From assembly GCA_020725115.1 (NCBI GenBank), contig DYFR01000013.1, positions 1-64,000 on the forward strand: a stretch of 64,000 bases of DNA, given 5' to 3'. The DNA comes from Thiohalomonas denitrificans. Its GTDB lineage: Bacteria > Pseudomonadota > Gammaproteobacteria > Thiohalomonadales > Thiohalomonadaceae. The position numbers and the translations under genes are program-made. The notes below the pieces were generated by a model. That model saw nothing but the letters and a program-made list of their open reading frames with translations. It did not search any database and was not told the origin of the DNA. Below, piece after piece: positions 40,645-49,117 of the stretch (position 1 is the stretch's first letter; each line of letters begins with the position of its first letter).

Positions 40645-40902
40645 ATTCCGCGAATGAACGCAAATTCAGCTGAACCTGGAACACATCCATTGAATCTCGC
40701 CAAGACGCCAAGCACGCAAAGAAAACCGCAAGCAAGGCAGAGATGGCACCGGCATCAAGCCTCCTGCCAAATACTGTCCATCCATGGACATCGTCGATCC
40801 CGCACATCCGCCGATCGCGCGGCGTACAGCTGTTTTTCCTTGGCGTGCTTGGCGTCTTGGCGAGAGTGAATATCCTTGAATTTACGGCCATTCGCGGACT
40901 CA
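40645..40902. repeat. Full nested type C element (copy C3, with module F)
   Basis: Outer left arm CCGCGAATGAACGCAAAT (40648-40665), middle arms CTCGCCAAGACGCCAAGCACGC (40696-40717) and CTTGGCGTGCTTGGCGTCTTGGCGAG (40839-40864), decayed outer right arm. The core (40721-40832) carries the F module in reverse (about 40751-40790). Same orientation as C2, opposite to C1. It lies in the tex upstream region. Confidence 0.88.
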
Positions 40903-40963
40903 ATTGCCGCTGGGCTGAATTGGCTGGAGTCTGAAGTCCGGAAGGGCGAGTGGTCGGCAAACC

Positions 40964-41446
40964 TCAACCGAAAGTGAGTGCCACCCAATCGCCGATGTAG
41001 TGGGTGGTGATGATAACCACCACGGCGATGAGCAGGTGCTCGCCGATCACCCGCCAGGCCGGCTCACCGCGGTTGCACGCCAGATGCCAGGACAGCAGGG
41101 CGATGAGAGCCAGCCCCCAGCCGATGGCCGCCAGAATGGCCGTGCCCAGGTCGAACAGCAGCAGCGGCACCAGAAAGGTCAGGGCGATGCCCGCCTTGGA
41201 GAACAGGGTGGCGAAGGTTGCCTCCCACACCGCCAGCGCGCTGCGTCCGGCGGTGGATTCCTCGGCGATGTGGATGCCGAGGGCATCGGAGAAGGCATCG
41301 GCCACGGCGATGGTGATCACCCCGCCGATCACCGCCAGGGTCGAACCGGTACCGGAGTGCAGCCCCACCATCAGGCCGAGGGTGGTGATCACGCCGGAGG
41401 TCAGGCCGAAGCTGAGACCGGTGCGCCAGGACTGTTTCATGTTCAT
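40964..41446 (-). CDS. Short VIT1/CCC1-like membrane protein
   Basis: A 160-aa protein with four to five hydrophobic helices. The N-terminal GLSFGLTSGVITTLGLMVGL and VITIAVADAFSDALGIHIAEES resemble the TM1-TM2 region of the VIT1/CCC1 iron/manganese transporter family. It is shorter than typical members and lacks the cytoplasmic metal-binding insertion. Fe or Mn transport is inferred only from family. The ATG at 41446 is behind GGAGG. Confidence 0.75.
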   Translation of the reverse strand: MNMKQSWRTGLSFGLTSGVITTLGLMVGLHSGTGSTLAVIGGVITIAVADAFSDALGIHIAEESTAGRSALAVWEATFATLFSKAGIALTFLVPLLLFDLGTAILAAIGWGLALIALLSWHLACNRGEPAWRVIGEHLLIAVVVIITTHYIGDWVALTFG

Positions 41447-41640
41447 TGCCACCTCCAGAAATGCCGGTCTTTCGGCCCACCGCGGAATTCGGCATGCCAT
41501 TAATGAAACATCGAGGGGCGACTGGCAACAATCGCCTGCGCCGATTACCATCTTGCTACATGTTGCACCCGCCTTCCTGCCCCTGTCCCCGCTGGCGTGG
41601 GCACCCGAAAGACGGGCGCAAAACCTTGCAGGAATATCCG

Positions 41641-42672
41641 ATGAAGTCTCTCCGCCCACTGCTGCTCATCCTGCTGCTCGCCGCCTCCGGCGCGCATGCA
41701 GCGGCCAATCATGCGGTGGCCTTCATGTATCACCGCTTCGGCGAGGATCGTTATCCCTCCACCAGCATCCGCCTGGAGCAGTTCGATGCCCAGCTCGACT
41801 ATCTGGCGCAGAACGGTTTCCAGATATGGCCGCTGCAACGCATCATCGAGCATACCGGACGCGGCGAGCCGTTGCCGGATCGCACCGTCGCCCTCACCGT
41901 GGATGACGCCTATCTGTCGGTGCACGACGAGGCCTGGCCACGGCTGCGCGCACGCGGCTGGCCATTCACGGTGTTCGTCAACACCGACCCGGTGGATCGC
42001 AAACTGGCGGGTTTCATGAGCTGGGAACAGATGCGCACCATGCAGCAGGCCGGCGTGCACTTCGCCAATCATGGCGCCACGCACGACTCCATGGCCGAAC
42101 AGCGTGCCGGCGAGAATGACGCCGCATGGGAGCAGCGCATGCGCGCCGACATCGACAAGGCACAACGGCGCCTGCGCGAGGAACTGGGTGAGGACGTGGA
42201 GCGGGAGCCACGCCTGTTCGCCTATCCCTACGGCGAATACGACACGCGCGCCGCCGAACTGGTGCATGCCATGGGCTATATCGGATTCGGCCAGCACTCC
42301 GGTGCCATCGGCCCGCTGTCCGACCGCCGCGCCCTGCCGCGCTATCCCATGGCGGAGAGTTTTGCCGCGCTGGAACCGTTCGCGCGCAAGGCGGCCAGCC
42401 TGCCGTTGCCGGTAGCCAAGGCCGAGCCGTGGGAACCGCGCGTGACCGGCAACAACCCGCCCACGCTCACCCTCACCCTGGCCGAGCCCCTGCGCGGTGT
42501 CAGCTGCTACGACGCCGCCGGGCGCCCGCTGCCGCTGACCCGGCTAGACGACGGCCGTCTCCAGACCCGCGCCGAAACCGCGCTGCCCCAGGGGCGCAGT
42601 CGCTACAACTGCACCGCGCCGGCCGGAGACGGTCGCTGGTACTGGTACAGCCATCCGTGGCTGGTCGAATGA
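41641..42672 (+). CDS. Exported polysaccharide deacetylase (NodB homology)
   Basis: A 343-aa protein with signal peptide MKSLRPLLLILLLAASGAHA. NodB motif 1 is TVDDAY (D88, D89), motif 2 HGATH (H144, H148), giving the expected Asp-His-His metal triad; FMYHRFGEDRYP is the usual N-terminal segment. Periplasmic or surface de-N-acetylation of a polysaccharide is the family role; substrate unknown. A C-terminal domain (about 270-343) has two cysteines (SCYDAAG, YNCTAP). AGGAATATCC precedes the ATG. Divergent from the VIT-like gene. Confidence 0.88.
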   Translation: MKSLRPLLLILLLAASGAHAAANHAVAFMYHRFGEDRYPSTSIRLEQFDAQLDYLAQNGFQIWPLQRIIEHTGRGEPLPDRTVALTVDDAYLSVHDEAWPRLRARGWPFTVFVNTDPVDRKLAGFMSWEQMRTMQQAGVHFANHGATHDSMAEQRAGENDAAWEQRMRADIDKAQRRLREELGEDVEREPRLFAYPYGEYDTRAAELVHAMGYIGFGQHSGAIGPLSDRRALPRYPMAESFAALEPFARKAASLPLPVAKAEPWEPRVTGNNPPTLTLTLAEPLRGVSCYDAAGRPLPLTRLDDGRLQTRAETALPQGRSRYNCTAPAGDGRWYWYSHPWLVE

Positions 42673-42688
42673 AGGAAGGAGCGTCATT

Positions 42689-42716
42689 GGTGGATGCGCT
42701 GCGCTTATCCCCCTAC
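42689..42716 (+). repeat. Module E, uninterrupted (second copy)
   Basis: GGTGGATGCGCTGCGCTTAT then CCCCCTAC, identical to 37250-37277. It fills the gap between the deacetylase stop and the convergent Bax-like gene. Confidence 0.75.
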
Positions 42717-42757
42717 AAAAACCACGAAAACTGGCTGCTGCCGCCATCCGTGGCTGA

Positions 42758-43675
42758 TCAGGGCTCCAGCGGCACCAGCGCCGGAGTCCCCAACTGCGCC
42801 AGATCGTTGATGCCGATCATGGTGCGGATTTCGGCGATGTATTCCTCGCCGCGTTCGGAATAGCGCAACAGGCCATCGGCCAGACGGGCGCCATCCAGCG
42901 GTTCACCGGCGGCGCGCATGGCGACACGCATGTGGCGCAGCTCGACGTAGGCGTGACCGATGTTCAGATTGAACAGGTAGACGCGCACCGAGCTGCGCAG
43001 ATCGGGAAACACGCGTACATAGTGTTTGGCCCCCTCCATGCGCTGCGCCGGCACCATGCCCAGATCCTTTTTGTAGGTCCACAGGCCGAACAGATTGTTC
43101 GCCTCGCGCGCGAAGCGCGAGGTGCCCCAGGCGCTTTCATTGGCGGCCTGCGCCAGTACCAGAGCGGCCGGTACCTCATCCACGCGCCGCAGCAGGATTT
43201 CGCGCACCACCGGGTCGTTCAGATCACCCGCCACGCGGTACAGCTCCGCCAATTTTTCCACCTGGTTCCAGTTACGCGTCCCCGGCCGCAGCGGCCCCAG
43301 GGCGAAACGCTCCTCGATGAAGCGGCGCTGGGCACGGATGCGCGCGTTCTCCGCCTCCACCAGCGGCAGCAGGCCACGGAAGAACAGCGCCTTCTTGCGC
43401 GCCACCTCCAGGCTGCCGATATCCAGTGGAAAGCGATCGATGGCCAGCCGCGGCAACGGCCCCTGTGGCGGCCAGGTGTAGCCGTAGCCCTCGAAGATCA
43501 CTTCCAGCTGTACTGCCGTTCCGACCTCGATGTCGTGCAGCGGTATCTCCGCCGGCACGCCGGCCACATAGGGCCGCACCAGCAATCCGGCCAGCACGGC
43601 GGCAAGAGACAGCGGCGCGAGTGCCGCCACTGTCAGCAGCTTGAAGCGTAGCAGCCACAGCAGCAGCGCCCGCAT
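42758..43675 (-). CDS. Bax-like glucosaminidase-domain protein
   Basis: A 305-aa protein with one N-terminal membrane anchor (LLTVAALAPLSLAAVLAGLLV) and a C-terminal mannosyl-glycoprotein endo-beta-N-acetylglucosaminidase-like (GH73/Bax) domain. ALVLAQAANESAWGTSRFAREANNLFGLW holds the catalytic Glu. Predicted to cleave peptidoglycan in the periplasm. Its ATG overlaps the marC stop by one base, so the two are translationally coupled. Confidence 0.85.
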   Translation of the reverse strand: MRALLLWLLRFKLLTVAALAPLSLAAVLAGLLVRPYVAGVPAEIPLHDIEVGTAVQLEVIFEGYGYTWPPQGPLPRLAIDRFPLDIGSLEVARKKALFFRGLLPLVEAENARIRAQRRFIEERFALGPLRPGTRNWNQVEKLAELYRVAGDLNDPVVREILLRRVDEVPAALVLAQAANESAWGTSRFAREANNLFGLWTYKKDLGMVPAQRMEGAKHYVRVFPDLRSSVRVYLFNLNIGHAYVELRHMRVAMRAAGEPLDGARLADGLLRYSERGEEYIAEIRTMIGINDLAQLGTPALVPLEP

Positions 43676-44307
43676 CAGGCCAGCCCCGGCAGCAGCTGGC
43701 GCAGGCCGTTGGCCATGAACTCCACGGCGATGGCGGCGAGGATCAGGCCCATGATGCGGGTCAGCACGTTGATGCCCGTGCGTCCCAGCATCCGCGACAG
43801 AAACGGGGCGGCGCGAAACACCGTCCAGACGATGAGCGCCATCACCAGTATCTCGACGGCCAGCACGGTGTAGTGCATCGGCGCCGGTGAACGGTGGGCA
43901 TAGACGATGATGGTGCTGATGGCGCCGGGACCGGCGAGCAGGGGTATGGCCAGCGGCACCACCGCCACCGATTCCTTCTCCGCCGCATCCTGCGCCTCCT
44001 CATCGGTCTGTTTCGCCGGACTCAGCCTGGCGTGCATCATGGAGATGGCGATAAGCAGGATCAGGATGCCGCCGCCGACGCGGAACGAGGCGATGGTGAT
44101 GCCGAAGAAGTTCAGGATCGCCTCACCGGTGAACAACGCCGCCAGCAACACCACTCCCACCGCCAGCGCCGCCAGCAGCGCGGTGCGGTGACGCTGCAGC
44201 GGCGACTGACTGGTGGTCAGGCCGATAAACACCGGAATGGCCCCCACCGGATTGACGATGGCCAGCAGACCGGCGAAAAACTTGGCGTATTCAGCCCATT
44301 CCTGCAT
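43675..44307 (-). CDS. MarC/YchE family integral membrane protein
   Basis: A 210-aa protein with six hydrophobic helices. The N-terminal KFFAGLLAIVNPVGAIPVFIGLT and GGGILILLIAISMMHARLS are the MarC family signature, as are PLAIPLLAGPGAIST and FMANGLRQLL. The function is not established (MarC itself is not an antibiotic-resistance determinant). AGGAAACC precedes the ATG. Confidence 0.9.
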   Translation of the reverse strand: MQEWAEYAKFFAGLLAIVNPVGAIPVFIGLTTSQSPLQRHRTALLAALAVGVVLLAALFTGEAILNFFGITIASFRVGGGILILLIAISMMHARLSPAKQTDEEAQDAAEKESVAVVPLAIPLLAGPGAISTIIVYAHRSPAPMHYTVLAVEILVMALIVWTVFRAAPFLSRMLGRTGINVLTRIMGLILAAIAVEFMANGLRQLLPGLA

Positions 44308-44322
44308 GTTGGTTTCCTAAGA

Positions 44323-44459
44323 ACAGAGACAAGTTGCAAGTTGCAAGATACAAGTGGACGTGTGCGCTGCGCGCACGGTTGTTTGAATACAAATCACGAG
44401 CGCAGAGATCATGAGTGTGTTTTCTCTGCGCCTCGGCGTCTCTGCGTTGGATGTTCTGC
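44323..44459. repeat. Hybrid element: type B left half joined to type A right half (B9/A7)
   Basis: The left arm (about 44327-44354) and core (to about 44400) are type B forward orientation: CAAGTTGCAAG, GTGCGCTGCGCGCACGG, TTTGAATACAAA, CACGAG. From CGCAG (44401-44405) the sequence continues as type A: CGCAGAGATCATGAG... and right arm TCTCTGCGCCTCGGCGTCTCTGCGTTGG. CGCAG is shared by both parents, so the join looks like microhomology recombination. Confidence 0.8.
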
Positions 44460-44463
44460 TTTT

Positions 44464-45261
44464 TCAACCGTCCGCCGCGGCGATCCACTCGCGCCACGGC
44501 CCGAACAGCGCCGGGTCCAGCGTCGCCACCACCGAACGCGGCTGCAGGCCGACGCGCAGCACCGCTTCGCCCTGCAGGGTTTCCGCCCGTCCGCCCGCCT
44601 CGGCCAGGATCAGGCTGCCGGCGGCATAATCCCACAGGTTCTGCCGGCCGTGCAGATAGAGATGGCCGCGACCGGCGGCGAGCATGCACCAATCCAGTGC
44701 CGAGGAACCAAAGTTGCGTTGCGAGGCAAAGGGAGGGGCGCATACCAGCCGGGTGGACAGCGCCGGCGTCAGGCGCTTGAAATCGACCATCGCCACACAG
44801 CGTGCCAGCGGCAGGCCGGTCGCGCGGGCGCGCAGCGGCGTGCCATTGAGCCACGCCCCCTGATCGCGTGCGGCGGTGTAACACTCGTCGCGCACCGGAT
44901 CGTAGACCAGGCCGAGCTGCACCTCGCCGCGGCGGACGTAGGCCAGGGCCACGGCGAAATAGGGAATGCCGGCGGCGAAGTTGCTGGTGCCATCCAGCGG
45001 GTCAAGACACCACAGGCCATCATCCGAATCATCCAGCAGGCGCTGTTGCTCGCCTGCGTCCATCTCCTCGCCCAGCAGGGGGATCTGCGGCCAGTGCGTG
45101 GACAGTGCGGCCGCCAGCACCCGCTGGCAGGCCATATCGGCTTCAGTCACCACGCTGCCGTCCGCCTTGAGCGAAGCGGCGACGCGGGTGAAACGCGGCA
45201 GCAGTTCCTGCCGCGCCAGTGGCAGTACCACCTCGCGCAAGGTATCCAGCGAAGGTTGCAT
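44464..45261 (-). CDS. Inositol monophosphatase family phosphatase
   Basis: A 265-aa Mg-dependent phosphatase. The metal motifs LLGEEMD, WCLDPLDGTSNF and LWDYAAGSLIL are all present. The family covers SuhB, CysQ, HisN-like and FBPase activities; substrate not decided by sequence. The ATG at 45261 overlaps the upstream stop (TGATG), so it is coupled to the gene before. Confidence 0.9.
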   Translation of the reverse strand: MQPSLDTLREVVLPLARQELLPRFTRVAASLKADGSVVTEADMACQRVLAAALSTHWPQIPLLGEEMDAGEQQRLLDDSDDGLWCLDPLDGTSNFAAGIPYFAVALAYVRRGEVQLGLVYDPVRDECYTAARDQGAWLNGTPLRARATGLPLARCVAMVDFKRLTPALSTRLVCAPPFASQRNFGSSALDWCMLAAGRGHLYLHGRQNLWDYAAGSLILAEAGGRAETLQGEAVLRVGLQPRSVVATLDPALFGPWREWIAAADG

Positions 45262-46088
45262 CAACGGCGCAGGTATTCGAAGGTCGTGTTGGGCCGGCCG
45301 ACATAGCAGGCGTAGGTGAACTGGTGCTTGCGGATCGCCGCCAGCGCCGCACGCGCCTCCGGCTCACGGCCGCCGAAGTCGAACAGAGTCATGTCATTGT
45401 CGACGATCAGCCAGCGTCCCCCACGCTGCGCCAGCGCGGCGGTGGTGGGGTGGAAGCGCACACAATCCTCTTCATACCACTGCCCCAGCGGCGCCCGGCC
45501 GCCGATGAGCAGGAAACGGAAGGCCGGCGGCTCGCCGATGAAGCAGGACTGGTTCATGCCGTACTGCTGAATGATCTTCAGTGCGGCATAGGCATCACTC
45601 TCGCGCATACCGAAATCGAACAGCCACGAGTCATCCTGCACGATCTGGAAACGGCCTTCCTTCTGCTGCACGGCGAGCTTGTCAGGCGTGAAATCGATGC
45701 ATTTCTCGGCCAGCGGCGGCGGCGGCGGAATAAACCCGGCACGGGTGATGCGGGTGGCCGGAAAACCTCCGGTGGCACGGGAAACCTCCAGGATATTGCC
45801 GCCCTCGCGTAGCGCCATGTGGACCTCGCCGCGTGCTGCGGCCTCCCCCTTGGGCACATCGATCCAGCTGCCGAGGATCATCTGGCCGCGCATGCGGCCG
45901 CTGAAAATGGAGGTACGGCGCGGCTCCTGCGACCCCCCTTCGTTGAACCAGTAGATTTCATCACCGGTATGGCGCAGGTAGTAGGTGGCGCCATCGTCGC
46001 CGAACCATTTGCCGTTGAGATCCGCCGCCATCACCGGCAGCAGACCTCCCAGCAAGAACACCAATCCTGCAAATGCGTATTTCATCAT
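45261..46088 (-). CDS. Exported protein with duplicated C-terminal domain
   Basis: A 275-aa protein with a signal peptide (MMKYAFAGLVFLLGGLLPVMA). An N-terminal beta domain (GKWFGDDGATYYLRHTGDEIYWF) of the kind seen in small environmental-sensing proteins is followed by two tandem copies of a unit of about 68 residues: one from CIDFTPDKLAV to CFIGEPPAFRFLLI, the other from CVRFHPTTAAL to CYVGRPNTTFEYLRR. Each has Cys-x-x-F-x-P, W-LFDFG and a terminal Cys. No named family recognised. It is coupled to the IMPase gene. Confidence 0.75.
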   Translation of the reverse strand: MMKYAFAGLVFLLGGLLPVMAADLNGKWFGDDGATYYLRHTGDEIYWFNEGGSQEPRRTSIFSGRMRGQMILGSWIDVPKGEAAARGEVHMALREGGNILEVSRATGGFPATRITRAGFIPPPPPLAEKCIDFTPDKLAVQQKEGRFQIVQDDSWLFDFGMRESDAYAALKIIQQYGMNQSCFIGEPPAFRFLLIGGRAPLGQWYEEDCVRFHPTTAALAQRGGRWLIVDNDMTLFDFGGREPEARAALAAIRKHQFTYACYVGRPNTTFEYLRR

Positions 46089-46279
46089 CCCTGTACCAGC
46101 CTCTATGTTGCAGCCTTCGGCAGGCTGTCGATCAATTCACTGCACTCACCATGAGTCGGCATACGGCTAACGGTGCCATCACCCTCATGAGGCTCCCGGC
46201 ACAACCATCGTCCCGTTTGACCCGCACCGTGACGCAAAGGTGCGGCAATGTTACCTGAAAAGGAAAGTGGCCAGAACCC
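46089..46279. other. Intergenic region between cyclase and exported protein genes
   Basis: Non-coding. Two stem-loops: CAGCCT/AGGCTG around 46112-46129 and CCGCACC/GGTGCGG around 46219-46243. Neither is followed by a T-run in the minus-strand direction. No repeat of the A-D families. Confidence 0.4.
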
Positions 46280-47209
46280 TCAGTCCCCGCGATTCTCCCG
46301 CAACAGCTGCTCCACCAGGGCGAAATCCAGACACACCAGCCGCACCGGCTCCTTTTTCCCCTTCAGTACCAGCGACCGCTCCGCCCCGGCCCAGTAGTGC
46401 TGCGGCAGGTGGCAGTAGGAACTTTCGCTCAGGGCCACGTCGCAGCCGATTTCCTTGGTGGCGCTTTCCAGGCGAAAGGCGGTGTTGACCGCATCGCCCA
46501 GCGCCGTATTGTCGGCGCCGATGCCGAGGGAGGCCATGCCGGTGTTGATCCCGGCGCCGATACGCAATGGCTGCGGCAATTCGGGAAATGACAGCTTGAG
46601 CCGGGCCGTGGTTTCGGCAATTTGCCAGGCGGTATGCAGTGCCCTCATCACATTGTCCTGCGCCGTATCATTATTCCAGCGCACGAAAACGCAGTCGCCG
46701 ATGAACTTGTCGATGGTGCCGCCGTTCTTCTGGATGATGTCGCTGACATCCTGAAACCACTTGCTCATCAGCCGTGACAGCGTCTGGATGGAAACCTGCT
46801 CCGACAGCGCGGTGTAGTTACGGATATCGGCTACCAGCACGGTGATCTCCTTGATCACCGGGCTATGAAAAATGACCGTTTGCTGAAACGAGATGGAATC
46901 GTTGAAGCGGGCCGGCTGCACCCCCTGTTCGAAGATGAACTCGGTCAGGCCGATGGAAATGCGATCACCATTACGCAACCGGGTAGGTACCGACACCCGC
47001 CCGCCGTTCACCGAGGTGCCATTGGAACTGCCGCTATCGATGATGTAGTAGTCGCCGCCGCCGAGTCGGCGCACCATGGCATGATTGCGGGACACCAGCA
47101 GATCGGTCAGCACGATGTTGTTGTTCTTGTCGCGCCCGATGGTCAGGGTACTGCTGCACAGCTCCCGTTCCTGCGTGTTGTCCCGCATGTAGGTCAGATA
47201 GGCGGACAT
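46280..47209 (-). CDS. FHA domain - class III adenylate/guanylate cyclase
   Basis: A 309-aa soluble protein. An N-terminal FHA domain (1-95) has the phosphothreonine-pocket residues R26, S40, R41, H43 and SSNGT. The catalytic domain (about 120-290) has metal Asp 128 and 172, Lys 168, a Thr in the substrate-specifying position and transition-state Asn 242/Arg 246 (GDAVNTAFRLE). All catalytic residues are present, consistent with an active adenylate cyclase. It lies 51 bp after a GspE/PilB-like ATPase gene. Phosphopeptide-controlled cAMP production is inferred. Confidence 0.9.
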   Translation of the reverse strand: MSAYLTYMRDNTQERELCSSTLTIGRDKNNNIVLTDLLVSRNHAMVRRLGGGDYYIIDSGSSNGTSVNGGRVSVPTRLRNGDRISIGLTEFIFEQGVQPARFNDSISFQQTVIFHSPVIKEITVLVADIRNYTALSEQVSIQTLSRLMSKWFQDVSDIIQKNGGTIDKFIGDCVFVRWNNDTAQDNVMRALHTAWQIAETTARLKLSFPELPQPLRIGAGINTGMASLGIGADNTALGDAVNTAFRLESATKEIGCDVALSESSYCHLPQHYWAGAERSLVLKGKKEPVRLVCLDFALVEQLLRENRGD

Positions 47210-47260
47210 ACGATGCGCGCGCCATGTTTCCCTTGAGAACAGGCGTATCGCCAGACCGGT

Positions 47261-48916
47261 TCAGGCAAATACACGGCGGATTTCCTCCAGCGAGGTCACG
47301 CCCTGCAACAGCTTGGCCAGGGCATCATCGCGAATGGAGTTGACCCCCTGCTTGCGCAGCAGATCGGTTTCCAGGGCCATTCTGCCCTGTTCGAGCAGGT
47401 GACGCACATCCTCGGTTATCTCCAGCACCTCAGCCACGGCAATACGCCCGCGATAGCCGCTCTGCCGGCAATGCTCGCAGCCGACAGCCTCATGAACGGT
47501 CACCGTCGTCGGCGCGTCCGGCGCATCTTCCAGCCTGCCGAAATCCTGCTCCAGCAACTGCGGCCAGGACAGCTCCACCGGTCTCTTGCAGTTGTCACAC
47601 AGACGCCGCAGCAGACGCTGATACAGCACCGCCAGCAGGGTGGCCGAGAGCATGTACGACTTGACACCGAAATCCATCAACCGTGCGATGGCGCCCTGTG
47701 CGTCGTTGGCCGTCATGGTCGACAGTATCAGATGGCCTGACAGGGCACTGCGCGCCACCGCCATGGCGGTTTCCTGATTGCGCACCTCACCGATCAGGAT
47801 GATGTCCGCATCCTGCCGCACCAGATACTGCAACGATTCGGCAAAGGTATAGCCTGCCGCCTCGTTGACATTGGTCTGCTGCACCAGCGAGAGCTGGTAT
47901 TCGATAGGGTCCTCCACCGTGACCACATTGCGTTGCAGGATATTGGTGCGCCGCAGGGTTGAATACAGCGTGGTGGACTTGCCGCTGCCGCTCGGCCCCA
48001 CGGTCAGGATGATACCGGACTGCTTGCGCAGGCAACGCTCCAGCACCGCCACCTGCGGCGCCTCGAAGCCGAGCCGTTCCAGCCGGTGCAGCGCCTCGGT
48101 CTTGGGCAGGATGCGCAACACCATGTTTTCGCCAAAGGAGGTTGGAATGATGGCGACGCGGATATCGTAGGCAGTGCGCAGATAACTGAACGCGAAGCCG
48201 CCGTCCTGCGGCGAGCGCTGCCGGGTGATATCGATGTCGCTCAGCACCTTGACGCGGGAAATGACATTGCGATGGATATGCGAGGGAAACGAGAAGTAGT
48301 GATGCAGCACGCCGTCGACCCGGTAAAACACATGGGACGACAGCGCCTGGGGCCGGATGTGAATATCCGTGGCGCGATCCTTGATCGCGTTCTGGATCAG
48401 CAGATTCAGGAACACCTCGATATCAATATCGCGCTCGCTGGCCGCTTCGTCGACCAGACTGGCGATGCGATTCTCGATGGGATTTTCCAGCTCGAAATAA
48501 TACAGCTCGATCGATTGCGCGATGAGCGCCTTGTCGCTGATGGCGAAACTGATTTCCAGACCCGACATATCCCGCAGCAGGGACTCCAGCTCGGGGCCGG
48601 ACGGGTCATGGGTCACCACCGTCAGCACGCCGCGCTTGATGCGCAGCGGCAGCACCGCATTGCCCAGCGCAATGTCCTTGGGCAGGGCCTGCAGCGCCTT
48701 CTTCTGCGGCACGGCAATGGTCAGATCGACATAGGGCAGCTTGTGCTGCGCCGCGATGGCATGGGCGATCTCGTCGGCAGTGACGAAATCCAGCCCCACC
48801 AGAATCTCTCCCAGATAGCCGGGGCGGGCCTTCTGCGTATGCAGCGCCACTTCCAGCTGCTCGGCCGTGACATGTCCGGTGTTCAGCAGCAATTCGCCTA
48901 TGGGACTGTTCTTCAT
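47261..48916 (-). CDS. GspE/PilB-like secretion ATPase, orphan
   Basis: A 551-aa hexameric-type traffic ATPase. N-terminal MshEN/GspE-N domain (IGELLLNTGHVTAEQLEVAL), then Walker A GPSGSGKST (307-315), Asp box VEDPIEY and Walker B DIILIGEVRN with Glu 377. C-terminal four-Cys zinc element (CDNC, CEHC). The His box, normally STLHTNDA, reads STMTANDA (399-406), losing its His. No pilin, secretin or membrane platform gene is adjacent. GAGGTGAGCC precedes the ATG. Confidence 0.88.
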   Translation of the reverse strand: MKNSPIGELLLNTGHVTAEQLEVALHTQKARPGYLGEILVGLDFVTADEIAHAIAAQHKLPYVDLTIAVPQKKALQALPKDIALGNAVLPLRIKRGVLTVVTHDPSGPELESLLRDMSGLEISFAISDKALIAQSIELYYFELENPIENRIASLVDEAASERDIDIEVFLNLLIQNAIKDRATDIHIRPQALSSHVFYRVDGVLHHYFSFPSHIHRNVISRVKVLSDIDITRQRSPQDGGFAFSYLRTAYDIRVAIIPTSFGENMVLRILPKTEALHRLERLGFEAPQVAVLERCLRKQSGIILTVGPSGSGKSTTLYSTLRRTNILQRNVVTVEDPIEYQLSLVQQTNVNEAAGYTFAESLQYLVRQDADIILIGEVRNQETAMAVARSALSGHLILSTMTANDAQGAIARLMDFGVKSYMLSATLLAVLYQRLLRRLCDNCKRPVELSWPQLLEQDFGRLEDAPDAPTTVTVHEAVGCEHCRQSGYRGRIAVAEVLEITEDVRHLLEQGRMALETDLLRKQGVNSIRDDALAKLLQGVTSLEEIRRVFA

Positions 48917-48990
48917 GGCTCACCTCGATCCGGCTCCTGCCCCAATGATGGCGCAGCCACCGCGCCCGCGCCAGCCCGCCGCCGCGCTTC

Positions 48991-49018
48991 TTGTATTTCA
49001 CGCCAGGTTCGCTATCTT
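48991..49018 (+). promoter_or_regulatory. Possible sigma-70 promoter
   Basis: TTGTAT (48991-48996), 16 bp, TATCTT (49013-49018), about 100 bp upstream of the orphan gene at 49118 and pointing to it. Confidence 0.35.
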
Positions 49019-49117
49019 GAATCCCGAAGACCGGCGGGACGGAGCCGTGCTACGCTGTAGCGCCGTACCGTGGATACAGGCCATAGCTGCCGTTGCCTGC
49101 TGAAGAAGGAGTGACAC

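Noticed and set aside
41590..41640. GGGCACCCGAAAGACGGGCGCAAAACC-like sequence before the polysaccharide deacetylase as a c-di-GMP-I riboswitch
   Set aside because: The tetraloop-like GAAA and GCGCAAAACC recall GEMM, but the second helix (P3) has no room before the start codon and the GGGCAAACC strand is missing.
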